Source: Nocardia sputorum | Lineage (GTDB): Bacteria > Actinomycetota > Actinomycetes > Mycobacteriales > Mycobacteriaceae | Reading direction: 5' to 3' | NCBI RefSeq assembly: GCF_027924405.1 | Contig: NZ_AP026978.1 | Location: forward strand, 1,612,001-1,676,000 | Length of the DNA: 64,000 nucleotides | Shown here: piece after piece, positions 63,578 through 64,000 of the stretch | Layout of the letters: every line of letters begins with the position of its first letter | How positions within the stretch are numbered: the first letter of the stretch is position 1 | Program-made: the position numbers and the translations under genes | Notes under the pieces: model-generated | What the model was told of the DNA's origin: nothing | Seen by the model: the letters and a program-made list of their open reading frames with translations, nothing else | Database searches by the model: none

Positions 63578-64000
63578 ATGGCGGAGTTGCCCGAAGACCT
63601 GGAAGCGCTGCTGGTGGAGTACGGCAGGCATCTGCGGCTCGGACGCAATCGCTCCGAGCACACCGTGCGCGCGTACCTGGGCGACGCGCGATCCCTACTG
63701 GAGCATCTGTACACGCGGTCGGCGGATTCGGCGATCCGCGAACTGGACCTGCTGTTGCTGCGTTCGTGGCTGGCCCAGCAAGCGGCGGGGGGCGCGGCTC
63801 GCACGACTGTGGCACGGCGCGCGTCGTCGGCGCGCACGTTCACGGCATGGCTCAGCCGGACCGGCCGGTTGCCCGCCGATCCGGGGCTGCGGCTGGGTTC
63901 CCCGAAGGCGCACCGCGTCCTTCCCGCCGTACTCGGGCGGCAACAGGCGCTGGGCGCCATGGATGCCGCGGAGTCCGGTGCGGCGCAGCGCGATCCGATG
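63578..64000 (+). CDS. xerC: Tyrosine recombinase XerC, N-terminal part
   Basis: The first 141 residues are present before the window ends. They show the XerC core-binding domain: LVEYGRHLRLGRNRSEHTVR, AYLGDARSLLEHL, LRSWLAQQAAGGAARTTVAR and PKAHRVLPAVLGRQQAL, close to Rv2894c. XerC with XerD resolves chromosome dimers at dif. The catalytic Arg/His/Tyr residues lie beyond the edge. ATG 63578 starts 54 bp after dprA, as in mycobacteria. Confidence 0.92.
   Translation, partial: MAELPEDLEALLVEYGRHLRLGRNRSEHTVRAYLGDARSLLEHLYTRSADSAIRELDLLLLRSWLAQQAAGGAARTTVARRASSARTFTAWLSRTGRLPADPGLRLGSPKAHRVLPAVLGRQQALGAMDAAESGAAQRDPM

Overview
The window is a contiguous stretch of a high-GC actinobacterial chromosome, most likely Nocardia or a close relative within the Mycobacteriales. 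Gene content and order match the block that in Mycobacterium tuberculosis runs from Rv2927c (sepIVA) to Rv2894c (xerC). Further support comes from a mycothiol-dependent formaldehyde dehydrogenase, an F420-type oxidoreductase, frequent GTG starts and several leaderless-type promoters (TANNNT box 6-8 nt before the start codon). The genus is an inference from remembered family and synteny knowledge; no search was run.

Layout. 1-3844: end of an unidentified reverse-strand gene, then sepIVA, a DUF177 protein, rpmF, rnc and mutM. 3909-34031: an accessory block between mutM and ftsY, into which only smc and (inverted) the OsmC/acylphosphatase pair of the ancestral order fall. It carries a RibD/DHFR-like reductase, a PHP phosphoesterase, a membrane-anchored PstS-like protein, a glycosyltransferase plus glycogen-debranching-like pair, a reverse-strand set (DUF350, YgiC-like ATP-grasp ligase, anchored basic/glycine-rich protein, AcyP, OsmC), the complete kdp potassium system (kdpDE reverse, kdpFABC forward, with two very small extra membrane-peptide genes), mscR with its metallo-hydrolase partner, a DUF1707 protein behind a strong operator-bearing promoter, a long disordered hypothetical protein, smc, and an NmrA-like/TetR divergent pair. 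34150-42942: DUF2237 gene, ftsY, the nitrogen-control genes amtB-glnB-glnD behind a GlnR-like box, a small hypothetical gene and ffh. 43127-48316: amidohydrolase, LLM-class oxidoreductase, membrane methyltransferase, then the translation set rpsP-khpA-rimM-trmD. 48367-56661: a TetR-like gene remnant, a GAF-LuxR regulator divergent from two acyl-CoA ligases, tex, a membrane protein and a cysteine-rich small protein. 56994-64000: rplS, lepB, rnhB, DUF2469, yraN, comM, dprA and the start of xerC.

Functional logic. FtsY, Ffh and LepB form the export route; SepIVA and Smc serve division and chromosome segregation; KdpD/KdpE control KdpFABC; GlnD modifies the PII protein GlnB, which acts on AmtB; YraN, ComM, DprA and XerC form the usual DNA-processing cluster.

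The most unusual features are: DprA with a roughly 345-residue N-terminal extension built from six-residue repeats including three perfect 54-bp tandem copies; a YgiC-like ligase/DUF350/membrane protein set in an organism expected to use mycothiol rather than glutathione; two unlisted small membrane peptides at the kdp locus; a TetR regulator fused to a C-terminal four-cysteine finger; and an identical bipartite promoter in front of rpsP and rplS. No rRNA, tRNA, CRISPR array, insertion sequence or prophage was recognised.
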